From Stenotrophomonas africana (GTDB lineage: Bacteria > Pseudomonadota > Gammaproteobacteria > Xanthomonadales > Xanthomonadaceae), in the NCBI RefSeq assembly GCF_013004645.1, contig NZ_JABEME010000004.1, forward strand, positions 332,882 through 396,881: a stretch of 64,000 bases of DNA, written 5' to 3'. The notes under the pieces were generated by a model. That model searched no databases. It worked only from the letters and a program-made list of their open reading frames with translations, and was not told the DNA's origin. Position numbers and translations under genes: made by a program. This document shows positions 1 to 10,558 of this stretch, piece after piece. Numbering within the stretch: position 1 is the stretch's first letter; each line of letters begins with the position of its first letter.

Positions 1-1
1 C

Positions 2-532
2 CGCCCCCGCCTGTTCCCGCGCGTGCCGCGCGGCAACACCCTCCAGGACTGCACCGCCGAGCAGTTCGAGGCACACCTCAATGCGCATGCGCCGCTGAAG
101 GTACTCGACGGCTACGCTCCGTTCTGCAAGCTGTTCGTCTACGAGAACTGGACCAGCACGCGCTGCCTGACCGTACCGATCACCGAGGCCAACCGCCACC
201 TGCTGCGCAGTGGTTACGAAGCGCGCAACCGCGAGGAGCTGCCGGTGCTGGTGCGCTGGTTCGAGGGCGTGGAATCACCGCGTGCGAACTACCTGGTGGT
301 GATCCTGTACAGCGCCGGGCAGCTGGCGAAGGAAGGTTCACCGATCGAGGCCGACTGGGGCATCGTCGGCTGCATCTACACCGCCGAACCGGAAGAGGTA
401 CCGATGGCACCGATCACGATGATGCGCAATGCGCTGGGCGTGGAGGAGGGTGGGTCCGGTGTGCCGCTGGACCGGGAAGCCTACCGGCGCTCGGTGGCGT
501 TCTGGGAGAACAACGCCAACTGGCGGCCGTGA
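2..532 (+). CDS. DUF3228 family protein, 5' end outside the window
   Basis: Conserved protein of unknown function that I recognise as DUF3228. The reading frame is open from base 2, so the first residues (RPRLFPR...) continue upstream. A GTG at 23 is in frame, but the residues before it look like part of the conserved family start, so the gene is probably cut by the window edge rather than starting there. Visible conserved blocks are DGYAPFCKL, NWTSTRC, VRWFEGVE and the C-terminal MMRNALGVEEGGSGVPLD. No signal peptide or membrane segment is visible in this part. It ends about 90 bases before the next gene. Family assignment is from memory of its conserved blocks; function unknown. Confidence 0.8.
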   Translation, partial: RPRLFPRVPRGNTLQDCTAEQFEAHLNAHAPLKVLDGYAPFCKLFVYENWTSTRCLTVPITEANRHLLRSGYEARNREELPVLVRWFEGVESPRANYLVVILYSAGQLAKEGSPIEADWGIVGCIYTAEPEEVPMAPITMMRNALGVEEGGSGVPLDREAYRRSVAFWENNANWRP

Positions 533-623
533 GCCCGCGCTGTGGCCGGACAGTCGGCATGTGAACAGGGAGGATTGCAGCGGGGCGCTACCATGGCGGT
601 GAATCAACGCAGGGAGCACAGGG

Positions 624-1256
624 ATGGATGTTCGCAGCTGGATGCCGTTTGCATGGGTCGCCGCAGGTCTGCTGGCCGCAAGTGAAAGCCCGGCAGCAAC
701 GTACGATGCAGGCGCCGCCTGTGGGGCCCTGTCCGATGTGACGCTGATCCGCGACGCGGGCGTGGGTTCACTGCAGGCGCAGGCAACGTCGGGGCGCTGC
801 ACGTTCCATGTGGAAGCGGATGACGCAGCAGCGCTTTCGCGTCAGCAGTCGTTGCTCCAGAGCGTGTCGGCGATCGCCTGTGGTGCGCCAGCCACCACCC
901 AGCCTTCGCAAAGGGCTGCAGGCTTCGACCTGCAGATGCCTGCACGTTGCCCACTCTCTTCCAGCATGCCGTTGATTGCCCGGGAGGGAGGCTGGCACCA
1001 GCGGCGACTTTCGTCGGCCCCGACGTATCCTGCGGCCGCCATGCGCGAGGCCCAGCAGGGGGGTGTCGAGCTGATGCTGCTGCTGGATGCTCAGGGCAAG
1101 ATCCAGGCGATCATCCTGGCCCGATCCAGTGGGTACCCACTACTCGATGCGGCGGCGCTCAAGCACGCGCGTGACTGGCGTTACGAGCGTGAAGCGGCAG
1201 GCAAGGCGCCAGACATGAGCCTGATACGCGGCACGGTCACGTTCAAGCTCGACTGA
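624..1256 (+). CDS. Exported TonB C-terminal domain protein
   Basis: Protein of 210 residues with an N-terminal signal-like hydrophobic stretch (residues 6-24) and a C-terminal TonB-type domain (about residues 130-205). The TonB signature is a YPAAAMREAQQGGVELM-like start followed by the SSGYPLLDAAALKHARDWRYE block typical of TonB/TolA C-domains. It lacks the proline-rich spacer of a classical TonB, so it is more likely a periplasmic TonB-C family protein than an energy transducer. Two cysteines lie in the middle region. It faces the gene at 1262-1756, with only 5 bases between the stop codons. Role not known. Confidence 0.75.
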   Translation: MDVRSWMPFAWVAAGLLAASESPAATYDAGAACGALSDVTLIRDAGVGSLQAQATSGRCTFHVEADDAAALSRQQSLLQSVSAIACGAPATTQPSQRAAGFDLQMPARCPLSSSMPLIAREGGWHQRRLSSAPTYPAAAMREAQQGGVELMLLLDAQGKIQAIILARSSGYPLLDAAALKHARDWRYEREAAGKAPDMSLIRGTVTFKLD

Positions 1257-1261
1257 GGCGC

Positions 1262-1756
1262 CTACAGGGCGGGCTCGGCCTTCCACTCCCACCACCGATA
1301 GTGGTACTCGCGCTCGGTCGCGCGCCATTGCTGTGCGCAGTGGGTGCATGTCAGCCGGTAGCACTCGCCCCAGCCGTCCTCCGCTTCGCCCCGTGCACGC
1401 AGCTGCACGTGACCTTGTTCCAGCAGCGGCTCGGGGCTGAAGAACACATAGGACGGGTAGAGCGTGCACAGGCAGCCTTCGCGTGCCTGCCAGTATCGCA
1501 GCCGTTGCAGGGCTGCCTTGAGGTGGGCCTCATTGCTGATCAGCATGCCGCCGAGGGCGATGCCCTGGCAGCGCTGTTCGATCAGGTCCACATGCGCGCT
1601 CAACGCGTCCAACGATGAGGCACTGAACAGTCGTGCGACGACGCGGGCGGCATCGGTGATGCGCGTTGCGTCGCGCGATAACAGGTCCTGCAGCAGCACA
1701 TCGGCCTGTGCATCGTCGAGCCGGGGAATCGGCGATGTGGACCACGGCCAGCGCAT
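1262..1756 (-). CDS. Hypothetical protein with CxxC motif
   Basis: Protein of 164 residues, not recognised. The start is the ATG at 1756, whose A is shared with the stop of ybaK (TGATG), so the two genes are probably translationally coupled. The frame stays open further upstream, but that stretch lies inside ybaK and is only a shadow. The C-terminal third carries CTHC, and a CLC lies near the middle; together they could hold a metal. The end is rich in aromatic residues (YHYRWWEW). No signal peptide or membrane helix is seen. Confidence 0.7.
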   Translation of the reverse strand: MRWPWSTSPIPRLDDAQADVLLQDLLSRDATRITDAARVVARLFSASSLDALSAHVDLIEQRCQGIALGGMLISNEAHLKAALQRLRYWQAREGCLCTLYPSYVFFSPEPLLEQGHVQLRARGEAEDGWGECYRLTCTHCAQQWRATEREYHYRWWEWKAEPAL

Positions 1757-2229
1757 CAACGTGACTTGCCGATGGCAGCGTAGTGGCCACCGGTCAGGCG
1801 CAGCAGATCGGTGGGTGCCAGTTCCACTTCCAGTCCACGGCGTCCGGCGCTGACATGCAGCGCGGGCAGCGCTTCGGCACTGGCGTCCAGGAAGGTGCGC
1901 AGGCGCTTCTTCTGCCCGAGCGGGCTGATGCCACCGACCAGGTAACCGGTCGCGCGCTGTGCGGCATCTGCAGCGGCCATCTCGCATTTCTTGCAACCGG
2001 CGGCTTCGGCCAGGGCCTTCAGGTCGAGCTGGCCGGCCACCGGTACTATCGCCACCAGCAGTTCGTGTGTCTCGGTGCTGGCCAACAGGGTCTTGAACAC
2101 CTGGGCCGGGTCGAGGCCGAGCTTGTCGACGGCTTCGCCGCCATACGATTCGGCGTGGGCGTCGTGCACGTAGCTGCGCACGGTGTGGGCGATCTTCTCG
2201 CGCTTGAGCAGGTTGATGGCCGGAGTCAT
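1756..2229 (-). CDS. ybaK: Cys-tRNA(Pro)/Cys-tRNA(Cys) deacylase YbaK
   Basis: Member of the YbaK/EbsC trans-editing family, which hydrolyses Cys-tRNA(Pro) formed when prolyl-tRNA synthetase charges cysteine by mistake. It has 157 residues, the usual length. The start MTPAINLLK at 2229 matches the family start; the open frame continues upstream but without similarity. The conserved VFKTLL segment carries the lysine used by the family, and GGISPLGQKKRL is the glycine-rich motif near the pocket. It lies head to head with the gene at 2330, with about 100 bases between, and overlaps the small gene downstream by one base. Confidence 0.92.
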   Translation of the reverse strand: MTPAINLLKREKIAHTVRSYVHDAHAESYGGEAVDKLGLDPAQVFKTLLASTETHELLVAIVPVAGQLDLKALAEAAGCKKCEMAAADAAQRATGYLVGGISPLGQKKRLRTFLDASAEALPALHVSAGRRGLEVELAPTDLLRLTGGHYAAIGKSR

Positions 2230-2329
2230 GGGTGAATCGTAGCGCGGGGTGGGGGCGTTGCCTTGACCGAGGCTACTACCAGGCGCAGCGGGGTGATAAT
2301 GGACGGTAGACACTGCCTGGACATCGAAC

Positions 2330-3172
2330 ATGCGCGCTCCGCAATGCCTTCATGACCTGACCCTGGATGCCGAACCGTGCGCGGGACCGTACCCGCCGCA
2401 GGGCTTCTGGCCGGTCGCCGAAGGCGCACTGGGGAATGGCGATCTGTTTGGTCTGTACTGGCCGCTGGGGCGCGAAGCTGAGCCGCCGGTGGTCTGCGAG
2501 ATGTTCCATGACGAAGGGCGCATGATCTTCAGCCATTCGTCGCTGGACGCCTTCGTCCGGTGGCTGGATGCCGGTGGCGGGTGGGACGGTGACGATGAAG
2601 ATCGCGATCCACCCGAGCACGAGGTTGCAGATGCGGATTCGCCGTTGCTTCTGGTTGAGCGCGCGCAGCGGCATGTGCAGGCCGCTGCACCGGCTGAAGC
2701 CATCGTGCTGCTGGAAGATGCCTGCAGCCGCTTTCCCGAGCTGCAGCGGGCATGGGCCATGCTGGCAGGGCAGCAGATGCGCCTGGGGCAGCACGCGGCG
2801 GCCGTGGCGTCGGCGCGTGCGGCGGTCCTGGCGAACTGGGCATTCGGCATTCCCGAGCCTGGTGTACTGCGGATTCTGCGTGCAGCCGATGCGGCCGGCG
2901 ATCCTGTGCTGGCGATGGCCCAGCAGATGGGGTTTGCTTTCGGTGGCGCCAAGACCAACCCGGACTATGCCGTGATGCAGGCCTGCATCGAACGCTGTTG
3001 GGAGGCGGGTGAGACGATGGCGGCGCTGCGCCTGAGCCAGAATCGCTGCTATGCGCTCAGCGCCGAGACCGTTTCATTCCAGCAGCGCGAGGGATTCGAT
3101 CTGGCTTGCTGGCAGAGCGACTTCGTCGCGCAGTGCCAGAGCGCGCTGCAGGATGATCGGCAGCACATGTAG
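2330..3172 (+). CDS. Hypothetical protein with TPR-like middle region
   Basis: Protein of 280 residues. The N-terminal 85 residues include GDLFGLYWPLGRE and an SSLDAFVRWL segment that recall SMI1/KNR4 (SUKH) proteins, but the match is weak. Residues 100-190 form alanine-rich helical pairs resembling one or two tetratricopeptide repeats. No signal peptide. It is followed by a strong hairpin terminator at 3253-3281. Function not assigned; a SUKH-type immunity or adaptor role is possible but not shown. Confidence 0.7.
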   Translation: MRAPQCLHDLTLDAEPCAGPYPPQGFWPVAEGALGNGDLFGLYWPLGREAEPPVVCEMFHDEGRMIFSHSSLDAFVRWLDAGGGWDGDDEDRDPPEHEVADADSPLLLVERAQRHVQAAAPAEAIVLLEDACSRFPELQRAWAMLAGQQMRLGQHAAAVASARAAVLANWAFGIPEPGVLRILRAADAAGDPVLAMAQQMGFAFGGAKTNPDYAVMQACIERCWEAGETMAALRLSQNRCYALSAETVSFQQREGFDLACWQSDFVAQCQSALQDDRQHM

Positions 3173-3207
3173 CGCCACGACCACCTGCTCGCATCGGCAG
3201 AGGGGGC

Positions 3208-3335
3208 GGAGCCCTTTCCCGCGAAAAGGGATCCGACCCCGGGCCGGAGCGCAGAACGGGCGCCCGAGGGCGCCCGTTCTTTCAACTTCCATTGCAAGGG
3301 TCAGAGCCCTTTCCTGCGGAAAGGGATCCGACCCC
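3208..3335. repeat. Two direct copies of a 33-38 bp palindromic repeat
   Basis: The block GAGCCCTTTCC-(C/T)-GCG-(A/G)-AAAGGGATCCGACCCC occurs at about 3208-3240 and again at 3298-3335. In each copy CCCTTTCC pairs with the following AAAGGG. The two copies flank the terminator hairpin at 3253-3280. This resembles a dispersed Stenotrophomonas intergenic repeat distinct from the GTAG type. Confidence 0.7.
3253..3284 (+). terminator. Intrinsic terminator, perfect 13-bp stem
   Basis: AGAACGGGCGCCC (3253-3265) pairs perfectly with GGGCGCCCGTTCT (3268-3280), followed by TTC. It lies after the gene at 2330-3172 and before the 3' end of the convergent ahcY, so it could serve both. Confidence 0.75.
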
Positions 3336-3342
3336 TGCACGA

Positions 3343-4788
<1,446 letters not shown>

Positions 4789-4810
4789 TCGTGTGCTCCG
4801 GTTGTGGGCG

Positions 4811-4826
4811 AGCGGGTGCTCGCATC
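4811..4826 (-). promoter_or_regulatory. Hairpin between SAH aptamer and ahcY start
   Basis: Directly downstream of the aptamer the leader has GCGAGC-ACCC-GCTCGC, a perfect 6-bp stem (positions 4826 to 4811), about 20 bases before the start codon. It is a candidate part of the expression platform of the riboswitch; how it switches is inference. Confidence 0.5.
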
Positions 4827-4828
4827 TA

Positions 4829-4908
4829 GCCGGGCGCCGTTGTTACAAAGCCACCTCACCGAGCCTGGCCGGGCCTCACGGGATCCGGTCGCAGCGCCCC
4901 TCGGCAGG
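4829..4908 (-). ncRNA. SAH riboswitch in the ahcY leader
   Basis: Read on the minus strand from 4905, the leader gives CCGAGGGGCGCTGCGACCGG, then after a short variable stretch CCAGGCTCGG, and finally ACAACGGCGCCC. These are the conserved blocks of the S-adenosylhomocysteine aptamer in the right order: CCGAG pairs with CTCGG and GGGCGC pairs with GCGCCC. Known members turn on ahcY when SAH builds up. It sits 41 bases before the ahcY start, exactly where this class is expected. Confidence 0.93.
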
Positions 4909-5028
4909 GGAGAACCCCCATTATATCGCGGCCCCGGCATGACATCCGGATGACCCAACCATCGGCAGATGGGCGGGCGTGCACGGCCTGTTAAGGTCGG
5001 TGTTTTCACGCATCACACAGGTGGAACG

Positions 5029-7545
5029 ATGAGCACGCACGCGCGCCGCACACGGCGCTGGACCGGCCTGGTCCTGTCGATGGGACTGCTGGCGGTGGCC
5101 CCGCTGGCCTGGGCGGCGGCGCCGCAGCCCACGGCCGCACAGGCCCAGGGCGTCAACGGCTACGAACTGCCCTCGGCCGCGCTGCAGGCGGTGGTGGACG
5201 CACCCCGTGCGCCCTCGTTGTACCTGTCGCCACGCCGCGACGTGGCCGCGATGATGCAGATGCCATCGCTGCCGTCGATCCAGGTGGTGGCGCAACCGGA
5301 ACTGAAGCTGGCCGGCCTGCGCATCAACCCGCGCACGTTCTCCGACAGCCGCTTCAGCTTCGGCGAGAAGCTGTGGCTGATGAACGTGGCCGACGGCAAG
5401 GAACGGCAGATCAGCGGCCTGCCGGCCAAGCTGTCGATCGCCAGTGTGATGTGGTCGCCGGACCAGAAGTGGCTGGCCTTCAACCAGGTGGACGGCGCCA
5501 GTGGCGCCAATGAACTGTGGCTGGTGGACGTGGCCGGCGGCAGCGCCCGCCGCCTGGTCGCGGGCCTGAACACGGTGATCGGCAGTGGCTACCAGTGGTT
5601 GCCGGACAGCCGCAGCCTGGTGGTGTTCACCCGCCCGGCCAACCTCGGTGCGGCCCCGGCCGCCGACGGCATTCCGACCGGCCCGGCCGTGCAGCAGACC
5701 AGCCAGGGCGGCGGCGTGGTGTCGATCCGTACCTACCAGGACCTGCTGAAGAACGAGGCCGACGCGCGCCAGTTCGACTACTACGCCACTACCCAGCCGG
5801 TGGAAGTCAGCCTGGACGGCAACATCCGCACGATCGGCGCGGCCGGCATCTTCATGGGCTTCTCGGTGTCGCCGGATGGCCGCTTCGTGCTGCGCCAGCC
5901 GGTGCAGCGGCCGTACTCCTACGTGGTGCCGGTGACCAGTTTCCCGCGCCGCATTGAAGTGATCGACCGTGCCAGCGGCACGCTGGTGCACACCGTGGCC
6001 GTGCGCCCACTGGTGGAAGGCCTGCCGACCGGCAACGATGCTGAAGTGACCGGCGTGCGCGACATCAGCTGGCGCGGCGATGCCGATGCAACCCTGGTCT
6101 GGGCCGAAGCGCAGGATGGCGGCGACCCGAACAGGGACGCCAAGGTGCGCGATGCGGTACTGATGCAGGCTGCGCCGTTCGACAAGCCGCCGGTGACGCT
6201 GGCCCAGCTTGGCAGCCGCCTGGCCGGCATCAGCTGGGGCCGCGGTGACCTGGCCCTGCTGACCGAATCGTGGTGGAAGACCCGCAAGACCAGGACCTGG
6301 CTGATCGCCCCGGACAACGCCGGTACCGAGCCGCGCCTCCTGTGGGACCGCGATGCGCAGGACCGCTACGCCGACCCGGGTCGTCCGCAGGTGTCCAGCG
6401 ACGATCGTGGACGCTCGCTGCTGCAGACCAGCGCTGATGGCAGCAGCCTGTATCTGGTTGGTGCGGGTGCTTCGCCGGAAGGTGACCGTCCGTTCGTGGA
6501 CCGCTTCGACATCGCCAGCGGCAAGGCCACCCGCCTGTTCCACTCGCAGGCGCCGAGCTATTCGCTGCCTGTGGCATTGCTGGACAACCAGGGCAGCTCG
6601 CTGCTGCTGAGCCGCGAGAGCCCGGACGAGCCGGCCAATTTCTACGTGCAGTCGCTGGCCGATGCGGGTACCGCAGCGCGCGCGCTGACCCACTTCGCCC
6701 ATCCGCTGCCGCAGTTGAAAGGCGTGCAGAAGGAACAGATCCGCTACAAGCGCAAGGATGGCGTCGACCTGACCGCGACCCTGCTGCTGCCGCCGGGCTA
6801 CGACCCCAAGCGCGACGGCCCGCGGCCGCTGCTGATGTGGGCCTACCCGGGTGAGTTCAAGAGCGCGGCTGCGGCCAGCCAGGTGACCGATTCGCCGTAC
6901 CGCTTCAACGCGGTCAGCTACTGGGGCCCGCAGGCGTTCCTGGCCAAGGGCTATGTGGTGCTGGCCAGCCCGTCGATGCCGATCATCGGTGAGGGCGACA
7001 AGGAGCCGAACGACACCTACATCGAACAGCTGGTGGCCAACGCGCAGGCAGCGGTGGATGAAGTGGTGCGCCGTGGCGTGACCGATCGCGACCACATCGC
7101 CATCGGTGGCCATTCCTACGGTGCGTTCATGACCGCCAACCTGCTGGCGCACACGCGCCTGTTCAAGGCGGGCATCGCGCGCAGCGGCGCCTACAACCGC
7201 ACGCTCACTCCGTTCGGCTTCCAGGCTGAGGAGCGCAACTACTGGCAGGCGCAGGACGTCTACCAGAAGATGGCGCCGTTCAATTACGCTGACAGGATCA
7301 AGGATCCGATCCTCTTCATCCACGGCGTGGACGACAACAACTCCGGCACATTCCCGATGCAGAGCGAGCGCATGTTCGCCGCGGTGAAGGGCCTGGGTGG
7401 CACGGCGCGACTGGTGATGCTGCCGAACGAATCGCATGCCTACCGCGCACGCGAATCGATCATGACCATGCTGGCCGAGAGCGAGCGCTGGCTGGAACAG
7501 ACCATCGGCCCGGCCGAGCGGGGCAAGGCGAAGAAGAAGCGCTGA
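5029..7545 (+). CDS. Exported S9 family serine peptidase (prolyl oligopeptidase fold)
   Basis: Large secreted peptidase of 838 residues. After a twin-arginine-like basic start and hydrophobic stretch (residues 11-31, ending AWAAA) comes a beta-propeller half and then an alpha/beta-hydrolase domain from about residue 590. The catalytic serine is Ser696 in GGHSYGAF, the acid lies in HGVDDNN (768/769) and the histidine is His803 in ESHAYRAR. It most resembles the glutamyl endopeptidase/acylaminoacyl peptidase branch of S9. The ATG at 5029 fits the signal peptide; the longer open frame starts inside the leader region. It is divergent from ahcY and followed by a hairpin terminator. Substrate unknown. 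Confidence 0.9.
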   Translation: MSTHARRTRRWTGLVLSMGLLAVAPLAWAAAPQPTAAQAQGVNGYELPSAALQAVVDAPRAPSLYLSPRRDVAAMMQMPSLPSIQVVAQPELKLAGLRINPRTFSDSRFSFGEKLWLMNVADGKERQISGLPAKLSIASVMWSPDQKWLAFNQVDGASGANELWLVDVAGGSARRLVAGLNTVIGSGYQWLPDSRSLVVFTRPANLGAAPAADGIPTGPAVQQTSQGGGVVSIRTYQDLLKNEADARQFDYYATTQPVEVSLDGNIRTIGAAGIFMGFSVSPDGRFVLRQPVQRPYSYVVPVTSFPRRIEVIDRASGTLVHTVAVRPLVEGLPTGNDAEVTGVRDISWRGDADATLVWAEAQDGGDPNRDAKVRDAVLMQAAPFDKPPVTLAQLGSRLAGISWGRGDLALLTESWWKTRKTRTWLIAPDNAGTEPRLLWDRDAQDRYADPGRPQVSSDDRGRSLLQTSADGSSLYLVGAGASPEGDRPFVDRFDIASGKATRLFHSQAPSYSLPVALLDNQGSSLLLSRESPDEPANFYVQSLADAGTAARALTHFAHPLPQLKGVQKEQIRYKRKDGVDLTATLLLPPGYDPKRDGPRPLLMWAYPGEFKSAAAASQVTDSPYRFNAVSYWGPQAFLAKGYVVLASPSMPIIGEGDKEPNDTYIEQLVANAQAAVDEVVRRGVTDRDHIAIGGHSYGAFMTANLLAHTRLFKAGIARSGAYNRTLTPFGFQAEERNYWQAQDVYQKMAPFNYADRIKDPILFIHGVDDNNSGTFPMQSERMFAAVKGLGGTARLVMLPNESHAYRARESIMTMLAESERWLEQTIGPAERGKAKKKR

Positions 7546-7556
7546 TACCTGCATGA

Positions 7557-7583
7557 GGGCGGCCCCTGCAACAGGGGCCGCCT
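7557..7583 (+). terminator. Terminator-like hairpin after the S9 peptidase gene
   Basis: GGGCGGCCCCTG-CAA-CAGGGGCCGCCT forms a strong stem 11-12 bases after the stop codon. There is no clear T-run, so termination may be partial. Confidence 0.6.
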
Positions 7584-7601
7584 GTGCGGCTGCGCCGCCG
7601 C

Positions 7602-7671
7602 CCGAGCATGGGCTCGGCGCTACACGGTATAGCGCGTGATGATGTCTGTAGAGCCGAGCCCACGCTCGGCT
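7602..7671. repeat. Pair of GTAG palindromic repeats (SMAG/REP type)
   Basis: An inverted copy (CCGAGCATGGGCTCGG ending in CTAC, 7602-7623) is followed by a direct copy starting GTAGAGCCGAGCC (7648-7671). Here the pair is arranged tail to tail, with the GTAG heads facing inwards, unlike the other pairs in the window. It lies in the 243-base gap before ppc. Confidence 0.8.
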
Positions 7672-7787
7672 GCTTCTGCTTCTGCTGCGGATGCGTGCAG
7701 ATGAAACCATTTTTGCATCGCAGCACGACGCCCGTTCTGGTTTAGGCTTGGGGCCTGGATCCGTTGACCGAGGCCTGTGCGTCGCCG

Positions 7788-10499
7788 ATGAACGAGTACC
7801 GCAGCAGCATCGAATTTGCTTCTCCCGATCTTCCGCTTCGCGATGATGTGCGCCGGCTTGGCGCGCTGGTCGGTGACCTGCTGGTTGAACAGGTTTCGGC
7901 CGCGTTTCTCGACGATGTCGAAGACGTGCGCACCCGCGCCATCGCCCGCCGCGAGAATCAGGCGCCCCTGTCCGAGCTGGCCGAAGGCCTGGCCGGGCGC
8001 ACGCCGCAGCAGGCCGAGACCATGGTGCGGGCGTTCAGCACCTACTTCCAGGTGGTCAACATCGCCGAGCGCGTGCATCGCATCCGCCGTCGCCGTGACT
8101 ACCAGCGCGCCGGTACCGCAGGTGCGCAGCCCGATGGCCTGCAGGACGCGCTGCAGCACCTGAAGGCGCAGGGCGTGGGCCTGGACGAACTGGCGCAGTG
8201 GCTGCCACGCATCGACATCGAACCGGTGTTCACCGCGCACCCGACCGAAGCCGTGCGCCGTGCGCTGCTGGAAAAAGAGCAGCTGATGGTGGCCAGCCTG
8301 GTCGACAACCTCGACGGCCAGCGCACGCCGGGCGAGGCCGCCGCCGATGCGGCGCGCTTCCGCATGGCGCTCACGGCGTCGTGGCAGACCACCGACTCCT
8401 CGCCAGTGCGGCCCACGGTCGATGACGAGCGCGAGCACGTCGGCTTCTATCTGGTGCAGGTGCTGTATCGCGTGATTCCGGTGCTGTACGAATCACTGCA
8501 GCAGGCGCTGCGCGATACCTACGGCGAAGAACTGCCGCTGCCGCGCCTGCTGCGCTTCGGTACGTGGGTGGGCGGCGACATGGACGGCAACCCGAACGTG
8601 GATGCCACCACCATCCGCAACACGCTGGATGCGCAGCGGCAGGCGGTGCTCGGGCGCTATCAGAAGGAACTGCTGCAGCTGGCCAGCCTGCTCAGCCAGT
8701 CCACCGAGCGGGTAGGGGTGAGCGACGCATTGCAGGCACGCGTGGCGCAGTACCAGCAGTTGCTGCCGCAGGTGCGGTCGCGCCCGCGCCATGCCGACAT
8801 GCCGTACCGTCTGCTCAACGACCGCATGCGCGCACGCCTGCAGGCGACGCTGCATGACGGCGAGGGCGCCTACGCCGGCCCCGCTGAACTGATCGACGAC
8901 CTGCAGCTGATCCTCGACAGCCTGCGCGCCAATCGCGGCGAACATGCTGGCGGCTTTGCCGTGCAGCGCCTGCTGTGGCGGGTGAAGACCTTCGGCTTCC
9001 ACCTGGCGCGGTTGGATGTGCGCCAGGAATCGAGCGTGCATGCGCGCGCGCTGGCCGCCGTGCTGGGCGGTGAAGCAACCTGGCAGGCGCTGGACGCGCT
9101 GGGCCGAGCGCGCCTGCTGGGCCCGCACGCCAGCGGCGAAGACACGCTGCCCAAGGGTGATGACGAGGGCAACCAGCGGCTGGATGCGGTGTTCGCTGCG
9201 CTGGCCGATGCGCGCGCGCGGCATGGCAGCGATGCACTGGGCAGCTACATCATCTCGATGGCGCACGACCGCAGCGACGTGCTGGCGGTACTGGCGCTGG
9301 CGCGCCGTGGCGGTTTGGTAGAGGAGGGCGGTGCGGTGCCGCTCGACATCGCGCCACTGTTCGAGACCGTGGATGACCTCAAGCGCGGCACCGCGACCCT
9401 GCGTGACCTGCTGGCCGACCCGATCTATCGCGCGCACCTGCAAGCACGCGACGACGTGCAGATGGTGATGCTGGGCTATTCGGACAGCAGCAAGGATGGT
9501 GGCATTGCTGCTTCGCGCTGGGGCCTGCAGCGCGCGCAGGTGGAACTGCTGGAGGTGGCGGCCGAGGCCGGCATCCGCCTGACCTTCTTCCATGGCCGTG
9601 GCGGTTCGATCAGCCGTGGCGGTGGCAAGACCACGCACGCGGTCGATGCGTCGCCGCGCGGCAGCATCGATGGCCGCCTGCGGGTGACCGAGCAGGGCGA
9701 GGTGATCCATCGCAAGTACGGCATCCGCGCGCTGGCCCTGCGCTCGCTGGAACAGGCCACGGGCGCAGTGCTGCGCGCCAGCCTGCGCCCGCGTGCCGCC
9801 GAGCCGCGCGAGGATGAGTGGCGACCGGTGATGGACGTGGTGTCATCGGCCAGCAGCGAGGTGTATCGCGGGTTCGTTGGCCAGGCCGGCTTCATGGATT
9901 ACTTCCGTACCGCCACACCCATCGACGTGATCGAGCGGATGACGCTGGGCTCGCGTCCTTCGCGCCGGCTCGGCCAGGACGCGGCACTGGGCAACCTGCG
10001 TGCGATTCCCTGGGTGTTCGCCTGGAGCCAGGCGCGGGCGGTGATCCCCGGCTGGTACGGCGTGGGCAGTGGCCTGCAGGCGGCGGTTGATGCCGGCCAC
10101 GAACAGACGCTGCGCGGGATGGCGCGTGACTGGCCGTTCTTCCGTACGTTTCTGGACGACATCGCAATGGTGCTGTCCAAGGGCGACATCACCATCGCCG
10201 AGCAGTTCTCGCAGTTGTCCGGCGACCTGCACGGGCGCTTCTTCCCGCTGGTGCAGCGCGAACTGGAACTCACCCGGCACTGGCTGCTGGCATTGATGGA
10301 CCAGCAGACGCTGCTGGACCACGATGCGCGGCTGGCGCTGTCGATCCGCCTGCGCAATCCCTACGTCGATCCGATCAGCGTGCTGCAGGTGGACCTGCTG
10401 CAGCGCTGGCGGGCCAGCGGACGCGAGGATGACGAGCTGCTGCGCGCGCTGGTGGCGTGCGTGAACGGTGTTTCGCAGGGCGTGCAGAACACGGGCTGA
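7788..10499 (+). CDS. ppc: Phosphoenolpyruvate carboxylase
   Basis: Carboxylates phosphoenolpyruvate with bicarbonate to oxaloacetate, refilling the citric acid cycle. It has 903 residues, normal for the bacterial enzyme. Active-site blocks are intact: FTAHPTEA with His151, [13 protein letters not shown], and [12 protein letters not shown] with Arg604. The chain ends NTG, the usual C-terminus of the family. I chose the ATG at 7788 (MNEYRSS) over the TTG at 7764, because the residues between are not family-like. It converges on the thioesterase gene with a small hairpin between. Confidence 0.97.
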   Translation: MNEYRSSIEFASPDLPLRDDVRRLGALVGDLLVEQVSAAFLDDVEDVRTRAIARRENQAPLSELAEGLAGRTPQQAETMVRAFSTYFQVVNIAERVHRIRRRRDYQRAGTAGAQPDGLQDALQHLKAQGVGLDELAQWLPRIDIEPVFTAHPTEAVRRALLEKEQLMVASLVDNLDGQRTPGEAAADAARFRMALTASWQTTDSSPVRPTVDDEREHVGFYLVQVLYRVIPVLYESLQQALRDTYGEELPLPRLLRFGTWVGGDMDGNPNVDATTIRNTLDAQRQAVLGRYQKELLQLASLLSQSTERVGVSDALQARVAQYQQLLPQVRSRPRHADMPYRLLNDRMRARLQATLHDGEGAYAGPAELIDDLQLILDSLRANRGEHAGGFAVQRLLWRVKTFGFHLARLDVRQESSVHARALAAVLGGEATWQALDALGRARLLGPHASGEDTLPKGDDEGNQRLDAVFAALADARARHGSDALGSYIISMAHDRSDVLAVLALARRGGLVEEGGAVPLDIAPLFETVDDLKRGTATLRDLLADPIYRAHLQARDDVQMVMLGYSDSSKDGGIAASRWGLQRAQVELLEVAAEAGIRLTFFHGRGGSISRGGGKTTHAVDASPRGSIDGRLRVTEQGEVIHRKYGIRALALRSLEQATGAVLRASLRPRAAEPREDEWRPVMDVVSSASSEVYRGFVGQAGFMDYFRTATPIDVIERMTLGSRPSRRLGQDAALGNLRAIPWVFAWSQARAVIPGWYGVGSGLQAAVDAGHEQTLRGMARDWPFFRTFLDDIAMVLSKGDITIAEQFSQLSGDLHGRFFPLVQRELELTRHWLLALMDQQTLLDHDARLALSIRLRNPYVDPISVLQVDLLQRWRASGREDDELLRALVACVNGVSQGVQNTG

Positions 10500-10534
10500 C
10501 CTTCTGCATCCGCCGGCGCTACCTGCCTCGGTGG

Positions 10535-10554
10535 GTGTGGGGCTTGCCCCGCAC
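10535..10554. terminator. Hairpin between convergent ppc and thioesterase genes
   Basis: GTGTGGGGC-TT-GCCCCGCAC forms a 9-bp stem with one G-T pair in the 59-base gap between the two facing stop codons. No clear T-run on either side. Confidence 0.5.
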
Positions 10555-10558
10555 GCCC

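Noticed and set aside
4921..7710. 929-residue leftward open frame over the S9 peptidase gene
   Set aside because: Shadow of the real gene in GC-rich DNA: it is rich in Arg, His and Gln with no family motif, while the other strand has a signal peptide and full catalytic triad.
7764..7788. TTG start for ppc
   Set aside because: The eight added residues have no family similarity, and ATG 7788 gives the usual N-terminus.
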